A stretch of 64,000 nt of DNA, taken from Antedon mediterranea (Eukaryota > Echinodermata > Crinoidea > Comatulida > Antedonidae). Positions 38,301 to 46,893 of the stretch are shown here, piece by piece (the stretch's first letter is position 1; the number at the start of each line of letters is the position of its first letter). The position numbers were made by a program, and so were the translations under genes. The stretch lies in NCBI RefSeq assembly GCF_964355755.1, contig NC_092678.1, positions 23,168,365 to 23,232,364 on the forward strand. The letters are read 5' to 3'. The notes under the pieces were generated by a model. It was not told the origin of the DNA. It ran no database searches and worked only from the letters and a program-made list of their open reading frames with translations.

Positions 38301-41300
38301 TGTCCTCTAGAATGCGGGTACGGACAACTGTTTTTATGGCACCAGATTCATCTAGAATCATTCGGTTTTCTTCAATATCATCTGTACATTCATAAAAAGA
38401 AAAAGTTCTTTAGGTTTTAGTATGGCATACTGTTTTCAGAATAGAATATTTGTATACAGGGCTGTGTAATGAAAAAACAGATCTAATAGAATCATTTTAG
38501 TCATAATAAAAAATTTAAAAAAATAGAAAACAATTTTTTTTGTTTTGCTGACATTGCTTAGTCATAATATATACATTTTTAAACAGAGCTTTTTTTTTGG
38601 TGACATTTTTTTAAAGCAAAAAAGTAATTATGACCCTTGACCTCACCTTTTGTATAAATATCAAGTTCGTCTGCCTCTGTTTTCAGTTCTTGTAGTCTTG
38701 TCTGTTGCTCATTTACATTCATTTGAGTGGCAGCTTCTCGTAGCTCTTCACTGCCCTCGTCCATAACGACAGTGATGAGTAACTCATGCTCTGTGCGATG
38801 TTTTCTCTCCACCTCTTTCATAACAGATTCCTTCCATCCAACAATATCGCCTTTAAAAAAAAATTTAATGAATTTGTTGAAGTAAGACGCAGCAAGAACA
38901 ATATAAATCTATATAAGGAACAATACCATTTTTTAAAGAGAAAAAATTGATGCGTTTTGGACAGACAGTAAAACTGACAAACCTTTTTCTGGTAGAGCTT
39001 TTTCTTCTACTTCTTGTTCCATTTCTTGTCCGTTATTTTGCCGTTTTTTACGTGCTTCTAACCTTTCCCGTGCTAGCCTCAACTGTCTTTCGCGATCCAT
39101 TCTCAATCTGCCCGAATAAAACAAAACGCACATTAAATCATAACCAGCTCATATGAAAATGGCCAGATTCCACAGGCAAACTTTAAAAAAACTATTTAGA
39201 AGCATGAGGAAATTATTATCCTATTATAATTTCTTACTTTTCTTCAAGTGACATCTTATTTCTCTCAGCTAGGCCTAGCAATAGAGCAGCCTCATCAAAA
39301 TTGTCCTCCTTCTCAGCCCTTCTCTTCTCTCTCCTGAGCCTCAGAAGTAACGCCTGGCGTTCCTGCTCACTCATATACTGGCCATGCTGGCCTCGTAGCA
39401 GCTTCATCATTGCTTCTAGTTCATCATCAAATCGCAGTTGAATGTCTTTCATAATGTTACCAGACGTCTTGTTCTCATTCAATTCAAATTCTATAAAAAC
39501 AAAGAAGTAATTGAATTTGTAATATAATGTGTGTCATTTAAATTCAACACAAATCAATACATGCAAAAATTAAATAAATCAACTCAAATTTGATAAAATT
39601 AATTTCCATACCCTCGTCTTCATCGTCTGTGTCCAGACCTTGAGCTTCCCTCTTTTGTTTATTCATCAGACGTTCTTTCAATTTCTTCTCATACTCTTCT
39701 CTGTTTCTTCCCATAAGGGAAAGTAGATTTTTCTCTCTCTAAAAAATTAAAAACATTTTTAATGATTTCTCATAGAATATAACATAAGTGTGATTTCACA
39801 TAGCAAATAGAGGGCAGTATTTCATTTACATCTGCAATCAGGAGTTAAGCTCTGTCTACACAATCAAACTTTATGTGACAACAAAATGTGATGTGCCCAT
39901 GTATTAACATGATGATGTCATATCACTACCATATTTTGGCACACTTTTTTTTCAAACAAGTTTGATAGTATAGACAGAGCTTTAGGGGGTTTGGGGTAAA
40001 CTTCACAGAATGCCATAGCTTACATTTCCAGCATCTCCAATGAGGCGACTGAGCTCGTCCATTTTTCCATCCTGTCGCAATCGTCTTTCTTCCAACCTTT
40101 TCTTCATCAGAAGTCTCTGTTGCTCTTCCTCTGTCTTCTTGTTCCATTCTGCCTCACCAAACTGGTTCATCAAGGATTCCACCAGTAACTTATCTCTATT
40201 AACACAAGAAAAAATACAAATGAACAAAAAGTTTCTCAGGTCAAAGGTTACCAATCTTTCTATATGAATACTTTATATTCTAGTTACCTTAGAACATCAT
40301 ATTTCTGCTCCAGCGCTTCGATGAGTTCTTTCTCTTCAGCTGTCAACTCAAAGCTACCGAGGATCACCATGGAAACATTGTCCAACCACTCCTCAATACG
40401 AGACTTAGCTTCTTTCTTAATTAAGTCTTGGAGCTCATATGAATCCTGAAATTCAATGAAGATTAAAGAACATTTTTTGGATTACAAATGGACTTGTTTA
40501 TGAAATGGCAACAGAAGTTATCTTGGTTAAAAAAAGGTGCAAACACCTTTAAAAGCTCTGTCTACACTATCAAACTAGTTTGACAAAAAAAGTGTGATGT
40601 GCCCAAATATGGTAGTGATATGCTTAAATATGGTAGTGATATGACATCATCATGTCCAGTGTAGATGGAGTTTAAATGAAAATATGAAAGCATACCTTGT
40701 TGTGCATCTCCATAATCATAGCATGGATCTCAGTACATTGCTGTTGTTGTAGGTCAGCCAGAACTACAGCAGCAAGGTGAAGGTCATCAAGGTTATGACC
40801 TTTGACTTCTTCACGTCTAAAAATAGAAGTAAAAAAATGTTGATATAACATGTGAAAGTTCTTGGAGATTTCATGAGTCAAAATACAGCAATGAATCCTC
40901 ATAAATTATATCTGTCTACACTATTTAACTTTTTGTGACAAAACAATGTGATGTGCCCAAATATGGACAAGATGATGTCATATCACTACCATATTTGGGC
41001 ACATCAATACCATATTTGGGCACATCAAACTAGTTTGATAGTGTAAACAGAGTTTAAGATTTCATACAGAAATTCAGATTCTTTTGCTTCAACGATCAAA
41101 AACAGAATTTAAATGGCGTCAACTCGTTGATAAAATTAATACATTCCCAAGATCAAATTTCTTTACCTGTTCTCAAAGTATAGACCAACGCCTTCCTGTA
41201 GAATCTTCATATGAACTGAACGTTTTGAGACTCGATACTCTGACGAGCCTTTCCTCCAATTCTCCCTCTGGCCACGAAACTCCTTTAAGCAAGAGTCTCT

Positions 41301-44300
41301 GACATCTTTGTTTTTGTTGCGTGCACTTGCTTTTGCATACTGCGCTTCTTTATTTTGCAGAAGGAAGATAAGTATCTAGATGAAGGAAATTGTTGTTAAT
41401 ATATCGTTATATGTTTTTATAATCAGAAATAAGGTTAGTAGTTTATGGTAGCCATGTTGTGATAGTTCTTCTACCATCAACTGATTTCTAAATCTGTGCG
41501 CCTTAAGTACTCTTGAGTGGTATGTGCACAATAGATAGAAATCTAAATATAATAGCAATGCATATTATAGTGCATTGTGTTATAGCCTGACTCATCACCA
41601 TAGTGAGTTCACATCTAATTGTTTTCATACCTCTCTTTCCACAAAGTGTTTTTTAGCCATCTCGTTCAAGAGGTCAACTTGGAGATTGACCAGTCCTTTA
41701 TTTTCATTTTCATACCAGTCTACTGAAAGCCGTTTTATTTTTTTGCCCTTCCGTTGAGTGAGTCTTTGAAGGGCTAGCATCTCTTGTAAGTCTCTATCAT
41801 AGTCAAAGCTGTGTAAAACAAAATGAGATTAATAGAAATGTTATTTGATACTTTTCCCAATGATTTGGACTGAAGAGGAAGAGAAAAGGAAAGATAAATG
41901 GAAGTTGGGAGGAAGGGAAGTGGAGGAAAGGAAGAGGATACAACGAAGAAATAAATAAATAAGAAAGAAAGAGAAGAGGAATGGAAGTAGGAGGGAGGAA
42001 GAGAAGAGGAATGGAAGAGACGTGGGGGAAAAAGAAGAAGAATAGGCGAAGAGAAAGAAGAAAAGAGGAAGAGAACAAGAAATATCAGAATAGTTGAAAG
42101 TCAAAATGATTACTTTGAAGCCTTGAATTCCTGTGGTCTTTCACAAAGTCCAACAGTTATGGCACTGTACTGAAAGGCTTCCTCTAATGCTGCCATGTAG
42201 ACCTGCAACATGATGTGTGCATATGTGGTGATCATCTCCTTCGATGTCAATGTCTGGTTGCCACTGCCTTCCTTAAGGACCGAGAGTAAGTATTCCTTCT
42301 CATGCTGGTAGCGCTTATGAAGATCAACCAGTAAATGACCTCCAGTTGTTTCTCCTGATAGATACAACGGAAATATGGTGAGATAAAAATGTTTAAGAAC
42401 TAATGCATTGCAACATAGTATAATAATCAAAGCTCTGTCTACTAACAGATTTTATGTGTTAGTAGACAGAGCTTGCTTTATTATATAAAAAAAAAAACAC
42501 AGATTTTATGTGACAAAAAATGTGATGTCATATCACTAACATATTTAGGCATATCACTACCATATTTAGAAAAATCACATTTTTTTGTCAAACTAGTTTG
42601 ATAGTGTAGACTGAGCTTAAAGCTTTGTTCTCACTTGGATGTAACGCAAGTAAGTTAACCAATCACAAGCGATGGATTATTCAAACAGTCATGGATACTG
42701 TGTTGCTCTTGTGTGTATGCGTTGCATACTAGTGGGAACCAAGATTTAGATCTATAACACATAGTACCTTGAATGGATTCAGCGTATTTGTTAGCAAACA
42801 AAATATAAATCTCCTCATCTGTTCTTCCATCAGCTTGCAAGAGTGATGCCGTCTGCTTCTGGTCTTCTAAGTACAACGCATGCTTGTCCTGGCTGTAGCC
42901 AATCACAGCCTCTAATTTAGATGGGTATGTGTGTGAAGCAATATCTAGGCCTAGAATCTTGTCTGCTGTACCTTGACGCATGTACTCATTGACTCTCAGT
43001 TGAACTTGAAGCAATCGTTCCTCGTGCTCGCTCTCTGTCATGGTAGACCAAAGCACCTCACCAGTTTGTTTTCGTATCAGCTCATAAAGAAGCTTTTCTT
43101 TCAGGCTGTTATACTTCATGTCGATGGCTTGCATCATCTCCGTTACAGACACACGGTTGCGGTAGTTCTGATTGATGTCATCCCAATCCATGCCATCATC
43201 AAAGAGCATCGCCTCAAGACCCAGATGGTTCCATCTGAAGCATAGCAACAAAAATTAAATTTGTTTTCGTAGTATTTTACAGTAATTTTGACTTAAAAAC
43301 TACCTACTTTTATAGGAAGAGTTTGGTAGCCGAGTGGTTAGGACACTCAACTGTCATAACTTCCAGTCTAATCAGCTGTAATGAGTACCTGGTTGAAAAT
43401 GCTAGGGAGGATAAGGCAGCGTGGAAAGGAACTGGCCACCCAACCACATAGTTCAGTAAAACTTTATTAATTTGTTTGGTTGTGGTATACAAAGATATAC
43501 GTTAACAAAGAACACAAAAATACAAGCACAATAATCAAAATCTAAAATATGATGCCAATCATTCCTCTACGTTCAGAATATGAAAGTGGGACTGAAGCTG
43601 AAGCTCTCTCTACACTATCAAACTAGTTGATAAATATATGGTAGTAATATGCCCAAATATGGTACAGTAGTGATATGCACAAATATGGTACAGTAGTGAT
43701 ATGCACAAATATGGTAGTGATATGCCCAAATATAGTAGCGATATGATATCATCATGTTCATGGGCACATATTTTGGTCACATAAACTTTGATAGTGTAGA
43801 TAGAGCTTTAAACCAGTGTTTGATCTACTCACCTTTGAAGTTTTCTCCTAGCTCCTTGTCTAAACTTGTCCCTGTAGTCTTGCTTCTCACGTGCCTGCAG
43901 GGATCGTATCTGTTCATCTTGTTCTTGCACTTTCAAAAACTCCTTGTGATTCTCAAATTCTTTTTCAATCTTCTGGCTTTCAAGTTTGTTACACTCTGTA
44001 AGAACGATCGAATCCTGACACGGTGGTCCATCCGGTACAGCACACAGGAACATGCGAACCTCGTCAAAACAAATATCGTCTTTGGTAGATTCACGATTCT
44101 CTATGAATTTATTCCAAGTGTTCATTGAAAACTTTTCCTGGTGAGTAGCTAAAATGAAAATATTATAAGGGTAAAAAAGAAGGAATGAAAAATTAAAAAA
44201 AGATAAAATTACAGAAGGGCTGTTTAGTATTCTATTCTGGTCTCAACTGGTCTCAACTGGAATTTTCACCTGGGCTAGCCCTGAACATGGATAAGTACCT

Positions 44301-44614
44301 TTAAAGAGAAACAGCGTATCCTTGATAGAAATGACGTCACATCCATCTCTGTCAAGAGCTTTGAAATCCCACAATGCTTGATTTTCTACAGTCCTACGAC
44401 GCTCCAGCTCGAGTAGAACAGGAAGGAAGTGTTCCCGTGTACACAAGCCTCCCGACATTGGCCCACAAACGGATTTGATGGCTGGGTGAATGTGCTGCGG
44501 GAATATTGGTGAACGATGGATGGTCTCATCAAATCGTTGAACATCTTCAGCTGTGATGTAACCATTTTGGGATGTGTCAAGGAGATCAAAGAATTTTAAT
44601 GCTTCTTGAGACAT
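17390..44614 (-). CDS. Giant EF-hand / tandem-module coiled-coil protein (about 2,720 aa), unnamed
   Basis: About 44 coding exons with consistent frames. Splice positions are accurate to a few bases: 44299-44614, 43833-44148, 42768-43234, 42114-42354, 41631-41808, 41167-41375, 40696-40816, 40289-40446, 40025-40199, 39613-39738, 39239-39491, 38983-39109, 38647-38852, 38190-38383, 37767-37890, 37309-37466, 36881-37022, 36422-36702, 35999-36137, 35509-35684, 35160-35347, 34195-34626, 33802-33921, 33300-33465, 32892-33100, 32413-32571, 32144-32299, 31658-31839, 31240-31402, 30705-30883, 30320-30540, 26436-26608, 25765-25904, 25077-25270, 24616-24759, 23880-24090, 23050-23131, 22645-22829, 22109-22240, 21712-21732, 20197-20310, 19774-19879, 19267-19469, 17390-17577. 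The order is EF-hand head, five homologous modules, charged coiled-coil tail ending MDELARMLDDK. There is no signal peptide or membrane segment, so it is probably cytoskeletal or a scaffold. Function unknown; similarity searches might return only trichohyalin- or golgin-like hits because of composition. It could instead be two genes (see 26986-27227). Confidence 0.8.
20640..20710 (+). mobile_element. Retroposon 3' end with A-rich tail
   Basis: The phrase gttagtggcggtatttattg, then ctgttggttttgattgaata and poly-A. The same phrase recurs at 24235-24292 (gtcagtggcagtaattatcg, ctgttggttcgaattgaata). Two copies sharing an internal end and an A-rich tail point to retroposition. No coding part is visible. 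Confidence 0.5.
20845..20970 (-). mobile_element. Fold-back MITE copy 6
   Basis: Left terminus ttaagccttgtctatcaaac, shortened core with one unit, right terminus gatagtgtagacagacctta. TTAA is seen at both edges. Confidence 0.85.
22368..22625. repeat. 22-bp minisatellite, about 12 copies, in a giant-gene intron
   Basis: Near-perfect tandem copies of tccaggggtgtgtaatacta followed by ta, with a tata/tatg variant at the junction and one 2-bp deletion. It ends within about 20 bases of exon 22645-22829. Copies are very homogeneous, which indicates recent expansion. Confidence 0.95.
22926..22977. mobile_element. Fold-back MITE copy 7: terminal repeats only
   Basis: aagctctgtctacactatca is followed after about ten bases by tttgatagcatagacaaggc. 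The whole core has been lost, leaving a 52-bp near-palindrome. Confidence 0.85.
23162..23318 (-). mobile_element. Fold-back MITE copy 8
   Basis: Left terminus aagctctatatacactatca, three core units with a variant (tatcactaccatatttagga), then tttttttgtcaa. The right terminal repeat is missing. Confidence 0.85.
24340..24432. repeat. Short tandem repeat, about 28 bp, three copies
   Basis: gagcgctgagggcgctatca followed by tgtgttg is repeated three times with small changes. Each unit contains a small inverted repeat (agcgc..gcgct). Confidence 0.85.
25290..25640. repeat. Degenerate AATGT(T/C)ACTT repeat field
   Basis: About 20 imperfect repetitions of a phrase close to aatgttacttaaaatgtcac fill most of this intron interval. 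Unit length varies, so no clean period can be given. Confidence 0.8.
26986..27227 (-). CDS. Probable alternative first exon inside the giant gene
   Basis: Starts MMFCMSGNKEDGWEKLPWQR, continues through a Ser-rich stretch, and ends KAEFEER. The donor AAAG/gtaat follows at 26986 and leaves the same phase (two bases) that the next exon (26436-26608, FLRDREKQ) requires. Upstream there is no good polypyrimidine tract, so it looks like a promoter-proximal coding exon rather than an internal one. It sits in the longest intron of the gene (26608-30320). A transcript starting here would encode a product of roughly 890 residues: a Ser-rich leader, the second half of module 5 and the tail. Confidence 0.55.
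27310..30319. other. Long intron of the giant gene: repeats, no exon seen
   Basis: AT-rich. It contains a tRNA-like SINE remnant (28045-28140, minus), an inverted repeat (28405-28530), and two related segments (28575-28700 and 29510-29690) that share tcaatttagtgagggagaga, gtttattgctcagcttgt and tgtacagtcaact. No coding exon is recognised on either strand. Confidence 0.5.
28405..28530. repeat. Inverted repeat with about 42-bp arms
   Basis: The left arm begins tcataggcaaattccttaat. The right arm, read in reverse complement, begins tcataggcaaattctatgat. Both continue through versions of tcacatatgtatcac, with about 35 bases of loop. This is probably a second, distinct fold-back element. Confidence 0.75.
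30978..31123 (+). mobile_element. Fold-back MITE copy 9
   Basis: The left terminus is degraded. The copy has tgatgtgcccaaatatggta, two core units, and right terminus gatagtgtagacagagcttt. Confidence 0.85.
31885..32105 (+). mobile_element. tRNA-derived SINE, subfamily 2
   Basis: The head has tRNA-like Pol III boxes (tggcttgatggttatgatgc and gggttcaagttc). The body continues to gtatttgtttgtcttgtaaa and aaggatagtgaatacatttt. The same head and body occur in inverse orientation at 37555-37762. It lies in an intron of the giant gene. Confidence 0.7.
32661..32823 (-). mobile_element. Fold-back MITE copy 10
   Basis: taaagcgcagtctacactat start, three core units (catatcaccaccatatttgg and variants), and right terminus ttgatagtgtagacagagct. 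TA flanks both ends. Confidence 0.9.
33530..33735. mobile_element. SINE-like fragment related to 52797-53085
   Basis: Shares with the later copy gtgtgcactttaaa..ccta, gtacatctttcgagacaagt and gggg..gtgtactaa.tcacacag, in the same order. The 3' part is a purine-rich stretch ending in aataaactaac repeats. Confidence 0.55.
34880..35125 (-). mobile_element. Dispersed SINE-like repeat (ATGAGGGTG..CCATCCAGCA family)
   Basis: Contains aatgagggtgatccatccag, cagttgctgatcatttggga and an A-rich tract. Related copies are at about 3030-3135 and, in inverse orientation, at 54128-54202. It lies in the intron between modules 3 and 4 of the giant gene. Confidence 0.55.
35700..35990. repeat. Tandem duplication containing a vestigial exon copy
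   Basis: Segments near 35700-35790 and 35860-35950 both carry tgcaatggtataaataatgc / tgcaatggtacaaataatgc followed by actagtgagt. Between them, 35788-35840 repeats the 5' part of exon 35509-35684 (agcagtatcaacatctgctc and gaatctgcatcac) with a short deletion. Confidence 0.75.
37112..37265 (+). mobile_element. tRNA-derived SINE, subfamily 1
   Basis: A box tagcttagtggttaacatgc, B box aagggttcaatcctgacc, then the body ctctttcaactacactccat and gacttagtttataagcatga. A very similar copy lies inverted at 52375-52540. The body after the B box does not fold into a tRNA, so this is a SINE and not a tRNA gene. Confidence 0.75.
37555..37762 (-). mobile_element. tRNA-derived SINE, subfamily 2 (inverted copy)
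   Basis: Read on the minus strand: agtggcttggtggttatgat, then cctgggttcaagtcctgcca, then a body with atatttgtttgtcttgtgaa. It matches 31885-32105. The short frame at 37546-37770 is an artefact of it. Confidence 0.7.
38190..40446 (-). other. Giant protein module 2 (exons 8-14, about 413 residues)
   Basis: Sub-blocks are in separate exons. D1/D2: ALEQKYDVLR then DKLLVESLMNQFGEAEWNKK. E: LLSLMGRNREEYEKKLKERL. F: QLRFDDELEAMMKLLRG and NFDEAALLLGLAERNK. A: RQLRLARERLEARKKR. B: VERKHRTEHELLITVV. C: LDYVVTTLLADLQERQDRES. This copy and module 3 best define the consensus. Confidence 0.8.
39845..39984 (-). mobile_element. Fold-back MITE copy 11
   Basis: ttaagctctgtctacacaat start, one full core unit, and right terminus gatagtatagacagagcttt. 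The flanks read TTA on both sides. Confidence 0.9.
40552..40674 (+). mobile_element. Fold-back MITE copy 12
   Basis: Left terminus aagctctgtctacactatca, two core units, and the right arm truncated to cagtgtagatggagttt. Confidence 0.9.
40906..41059 (-). mobile_element. Fold-back MITE copy 13
   Basis: Left terminus tctgtctacactatttaact, core units catatcactaccatatttgg and catcaataccatatttgggc, and right terminus tttgatagtgtaaacagagt. It abuts exon 41167-41375 of the giant gene. Confidence 0.9.
41870..42090. repeat. Purine-rich tract of about 220 bp
   Basis: The plus strand is almost entirely A and G (repeated ggaagaggaa, agaaagagaagaggaatgga), in the intron between exons 41631-41808 and 42114-42354. 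Two overlapping Ser/Leu/Phe-rich minus-strand frames here are shadows of the tract. Confidence 0.85.
42429..42619 (-). mobile_element. Fold-back MITE copy 14 with a nested hairpin
   Basis: Left terminus aagctctgtctactaacaga is immediately followed by its own inverse copy (tgtgttagtagacagagctt). Then come poly-A and a second element body with two core units and right terminus gatagtgtagactgagctta. Confidence 0.85.
43316..43440 (+). mobile_element. tRNA-derived SINE fragment
   Basis: ggtagccgagtggttaggac resembles the D-arm region of a tRNA with a long variable arm (Ser/Leu type). It is followed by non-tRNA sequence including aatgctagggaggataaggc. It lacks a complete tRNA fold. Confidence 0.45.
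43602..43811 (+). mobile_element. Fold-back MITE copy 15, expanded core
   Basis: Left terminus aagctctctctacactatca, five core units (two with a 5-bp insertion, tacag), and right terminus gatagtgtagatagagcttt. It is among the largest core expansions in the window. Confidence 0.9.
43833..44614 (-). other. Giant protein: N-terminal EF-hand head (exons 1-2, residues about 1-210)
   Basis: Starts MSQEALKFFDLLDTSQNGYI. The first EF loop, DTSQNGYITAED, has acidic or polar residues at positions 1, 3, 5 and 12, with Asp instead of the usual Glu at 12. The second loop, DRDGCDVISIKD, is less canonical. A third, degenerate helix-loop-helix is seen in STKDDICFDEVRMFL. Then a charged coiled coil begins. 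The layout resembles EF-hand regions of cytoskeletal or ciliary calcium-binding proteins. Calcium binding is plausible for loop 1 and uncertain for the others. Confidence 0.65.
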
Positions 44615-45174
44615 GGTTTACTAGGCTACCTGGTATTAGACAGCTAGCTGCACCTAAATCAATTCAAAGAAAATATTCAACAAAGATTAATTAAGGAAAA
44701 ATACACTTTGCATGTCACATTTGCCATTCGGTTAATTGGATTTTTTAATATGATAAACATTTGTCCTTGGTGGCGCACCATAATTTTGAGCGTTCCATAC
44801 CCAGGGGCTAATGTCTAGCCTCCTGTCGTCTGCTAACTGACAGATCTCCTTCTTTCTACCTAGCTAGCTAGCCTAGCTAGGACTAGGCCTAGCTAGGCCT
44901 AGGCCTACTAGGCTACAAAGAGTAGTTATTCTACTGCCATGGGTAATTCACCCACTAAAACTAACTTAATTGATGTCTAAGCCTACTCATATTAAAAACA
45001 ATAGATAAATCAGTGTACCATTATCATCAAGAAAACAGAAATAACTGCAGTTTCCAATCAATGATTCCAACTTTATTATTTATTTTGATTGTGCGGTGGT
45101 GTGACGTCATCGCACCAAGGAAACGTCAAATAGAGGGCAGCAAACTCAAAATACTTGAGGTCGAGAATTAAAAA
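44615..45174. promoter_or_regulatory. Head-to-head intergenic region, giant gene / C1orf74 homologue
   Basis: 560 bases separate two divergent start codons. At 44865-44935 there is a dense cluster of ctag and aggcct words. A bidirectional promoter is inferred from spacing. No defined transcription start motif is assigned. Confidence 0.45.
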
Positions 45175-45990
45175 ATGGAAACAGCAATTCGAGAAATGAT
45201 AGGAAAATATTTTGGAAAACATGCCAAAAGGTCGTGGAAATCCATAACTTCAGATTTTCTGTACGTGCTCAGTGGTGTAAAAAATGGGTTTTTATTTGAT
45301 TATGGTATAACTGATGAGGATAAAATAATGTGTTTCTTAAAGGACTTCACCGAATTGTTAGGAGTCGATACTACCGCTGGTGATGAAGGCCTTTTTGTTA
45401 CTCAAGTTCATGAAAATATTTTTGTTATTAATGCGAAAATAACTGTACCATTCCTCACGAATTTTTTAGAAAAGAGCAATTCTACATGTATTGATGTCTC
45501 TGGTAAACTAGACTCCCCAATTATCTGCAAAGAAGATGTTTTTCTCGATATAAAATCGAATATAAAATCATCAGTGAAAATTTTGGATTTAAAAACTGAG
45601 GCAGAAACCAGTCAAGCGTGTAATGAAAACAAATACAAGATCTTGAAACTTGATGTTACCCCAACTTGCAATGTATCAACTCTTTTTGGTATTTTGATCG
45701 GTTATCCTGTTATTTATTGGTATAATGCTTCAGATATTGATAACTGCCTTGGAATGGTTCCTCTGCGGGTATATACGGTCAAATGCAATGTCCAGATCGA
45801 AGGCATTTTTAATGAAGAATTTACTATGTACTCGTTCAGCGTACCGGACTCATTGACATCACGTTTCGATGGAAATATTACGAAATGGTTTAGCGATTTG
45901 GAATCAAGAGTGGAAAAACTTGACCACTCGTGGATTACAGAATTAAAACTGTGTTCAAAAGTTGTCACACTACCCGCAGTGGCTTTATAA
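45175..45990 (+). CDS. C1orf74: C1orf74 (UPF0739) family protein
   Basis: A single-exon frame of 271 residues in a good start context (aaaaATGg). The central and C-terminal blocks match my knowledge of the UPF0739 family: LKLDVTPTCNVSTLFGILIG, YPVIYWY, NCLGMVPLRVYTVKCNV, FTMYSFSVPDSL, WFSDLESRVEK and the terminal SAV/PAVAL-like end. The human protein is also about 270 residues. Its function is not established. No signal peptide or membrane helix is evident. An AATAAA lies at 46062-46067. It faces away from the giant gene. Confidence 0.85.
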   Translation: METAIREMIGKYFGKHAKRSWKSITSDFLYVLSGVKNGFLFDYGITDEDKIMCFLKDFTELLGVDTTAGDEGLFVTQVHENIFVINAKITVPFLTNFLEKSNSTCIDVSGKLDSPIICKEDVFLDIKSNIKSSVKILDLKTEAETSQACNENKYKILKLDVTPTCNVSTLFGILIGYPVIYWYNASDIDNCLGMVPLRVYTVKCNVQIEGIFNEEFTMYSFSVPDSLTSRFDGNITKWFSDLESRVEKLDHSWITELKLCSKVVTLPAVAL

Positions 45991-46061
45991 TTTAAATCGT
46001 CAATCACATTTTTAAAGAGGCATATTGTTTTAGTTTGCTAAAAACCTTTGTGCTAAATCTA

Positions 46062-46067
46062 AATAAA
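46062..46067 (+). terminator. Polyadenylation signal of the C1orf74 homologue
   Basis: AATAAA lies 72 bases downstream of the stop codon. Confidence 0.6.
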
Positions 46068-46893
46068 CAAAAGTAAATCAAGACATATTGTTTCATTGAT
46101 ATATAACTGAAATATTTTAATTTATAAATTAATTACCTCAATTTGTTTCTAGGAACATAGATAAGTACAAAGAAATTTAAGTAAGATCAGCTAATAAGAT
46201 GGATGACCTTTCACCCTTCAATTCTCTAGTATTAAAGATTCAGAAGTCAGCATTTTTGATTCCCAATTTATGTACAGTATTTGTACAACAGCTACACTAT
46301 TCATTGTAGGCCTATATAATTCTCATATACATCTCATGCGAGCATATGAAACTTGTGTAAAAATAAAATGAATTTTTAGGACTAAAAGCATTCTATAAGA
46401 TGGAGGTAGACATAGGTTTATAGCTCCATGCTATAAAGAATATAAAATACTGTATTTGCCCTAATATAATCCCATGAGATATTGGCAAGAAAAATCATTT
46501 ATTTTACTTGGATTTACTTTGGATCTTTGTTGGTGTTAAATTATTATCTGTGACAAGCAAGGCAACTTTAAAGTCATTTTATGTCTTGCAACAAACAAAT
46601 AAAATAAATTTGTTACTGACGACATAAGTGGCTGACATTTTAAAAAATAAAATAGCCCATGGGACTATATTTGGATCAAGCATTGTGTCAGCAAATTGAG
46701 CATAAATCATTACAATTTATGCTCAATTACCAAATATGAGTGGGGCTACTTTCAAACATGGGATTATATTTGGGTCAAAAACATCATTTAAATTTAAGAA
46801 CCTTGAAAAAAAGCAAAAATAGTAAACCAAATATGGTATAAAATTAAATAATTTCCCAACATTTATACAATGAAAACTAAAGCGTGGAATTTC
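46068..46893. other. Convergent intergenic region
   Basis: AT-rich DNA between the C1orf74 homologue and the 3' end of MANF. It contains a weak local repeat (gggactatatttggatcaag and gggattatatttgggtcaaa near 46655-46780). No gene is seen. Confidence 0.45.

Larger units (their letters stand above)
40696..43234 (-). other. Giant protein module 1, diverged (exons 3-7, residues about 211-616)
   Basis: The same order of sub-blocks as modules 2-5 can be traced: MKYNSLKEKLLYELIRKQTG (block D), a short block E, LLVDLHKRYQHEKEYLLSVL (block F), a basic block A in LQEMLALQRLTQRKGKK, and LAAVVLADLQQQQCTEIHAM (block C). It is the least similar copy and carries extra, non-repetitive residues. Introns 3 to 7 hold MITE copies 12-15. 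Confidence 0.65.

Noticed and set aside
41803-42104. Two overlapping minus-strand Ser/Phe/Leu-rich frames that look like membrane proteins
   Set aside because: They are low-complexity translations of a purine tract lying in an intron.
43316-43400. Possible tRNA-Ser/Leu gene
   Set aside because: Only the D-arm side resembles a tRNA; the anticodon and T arms do not close.
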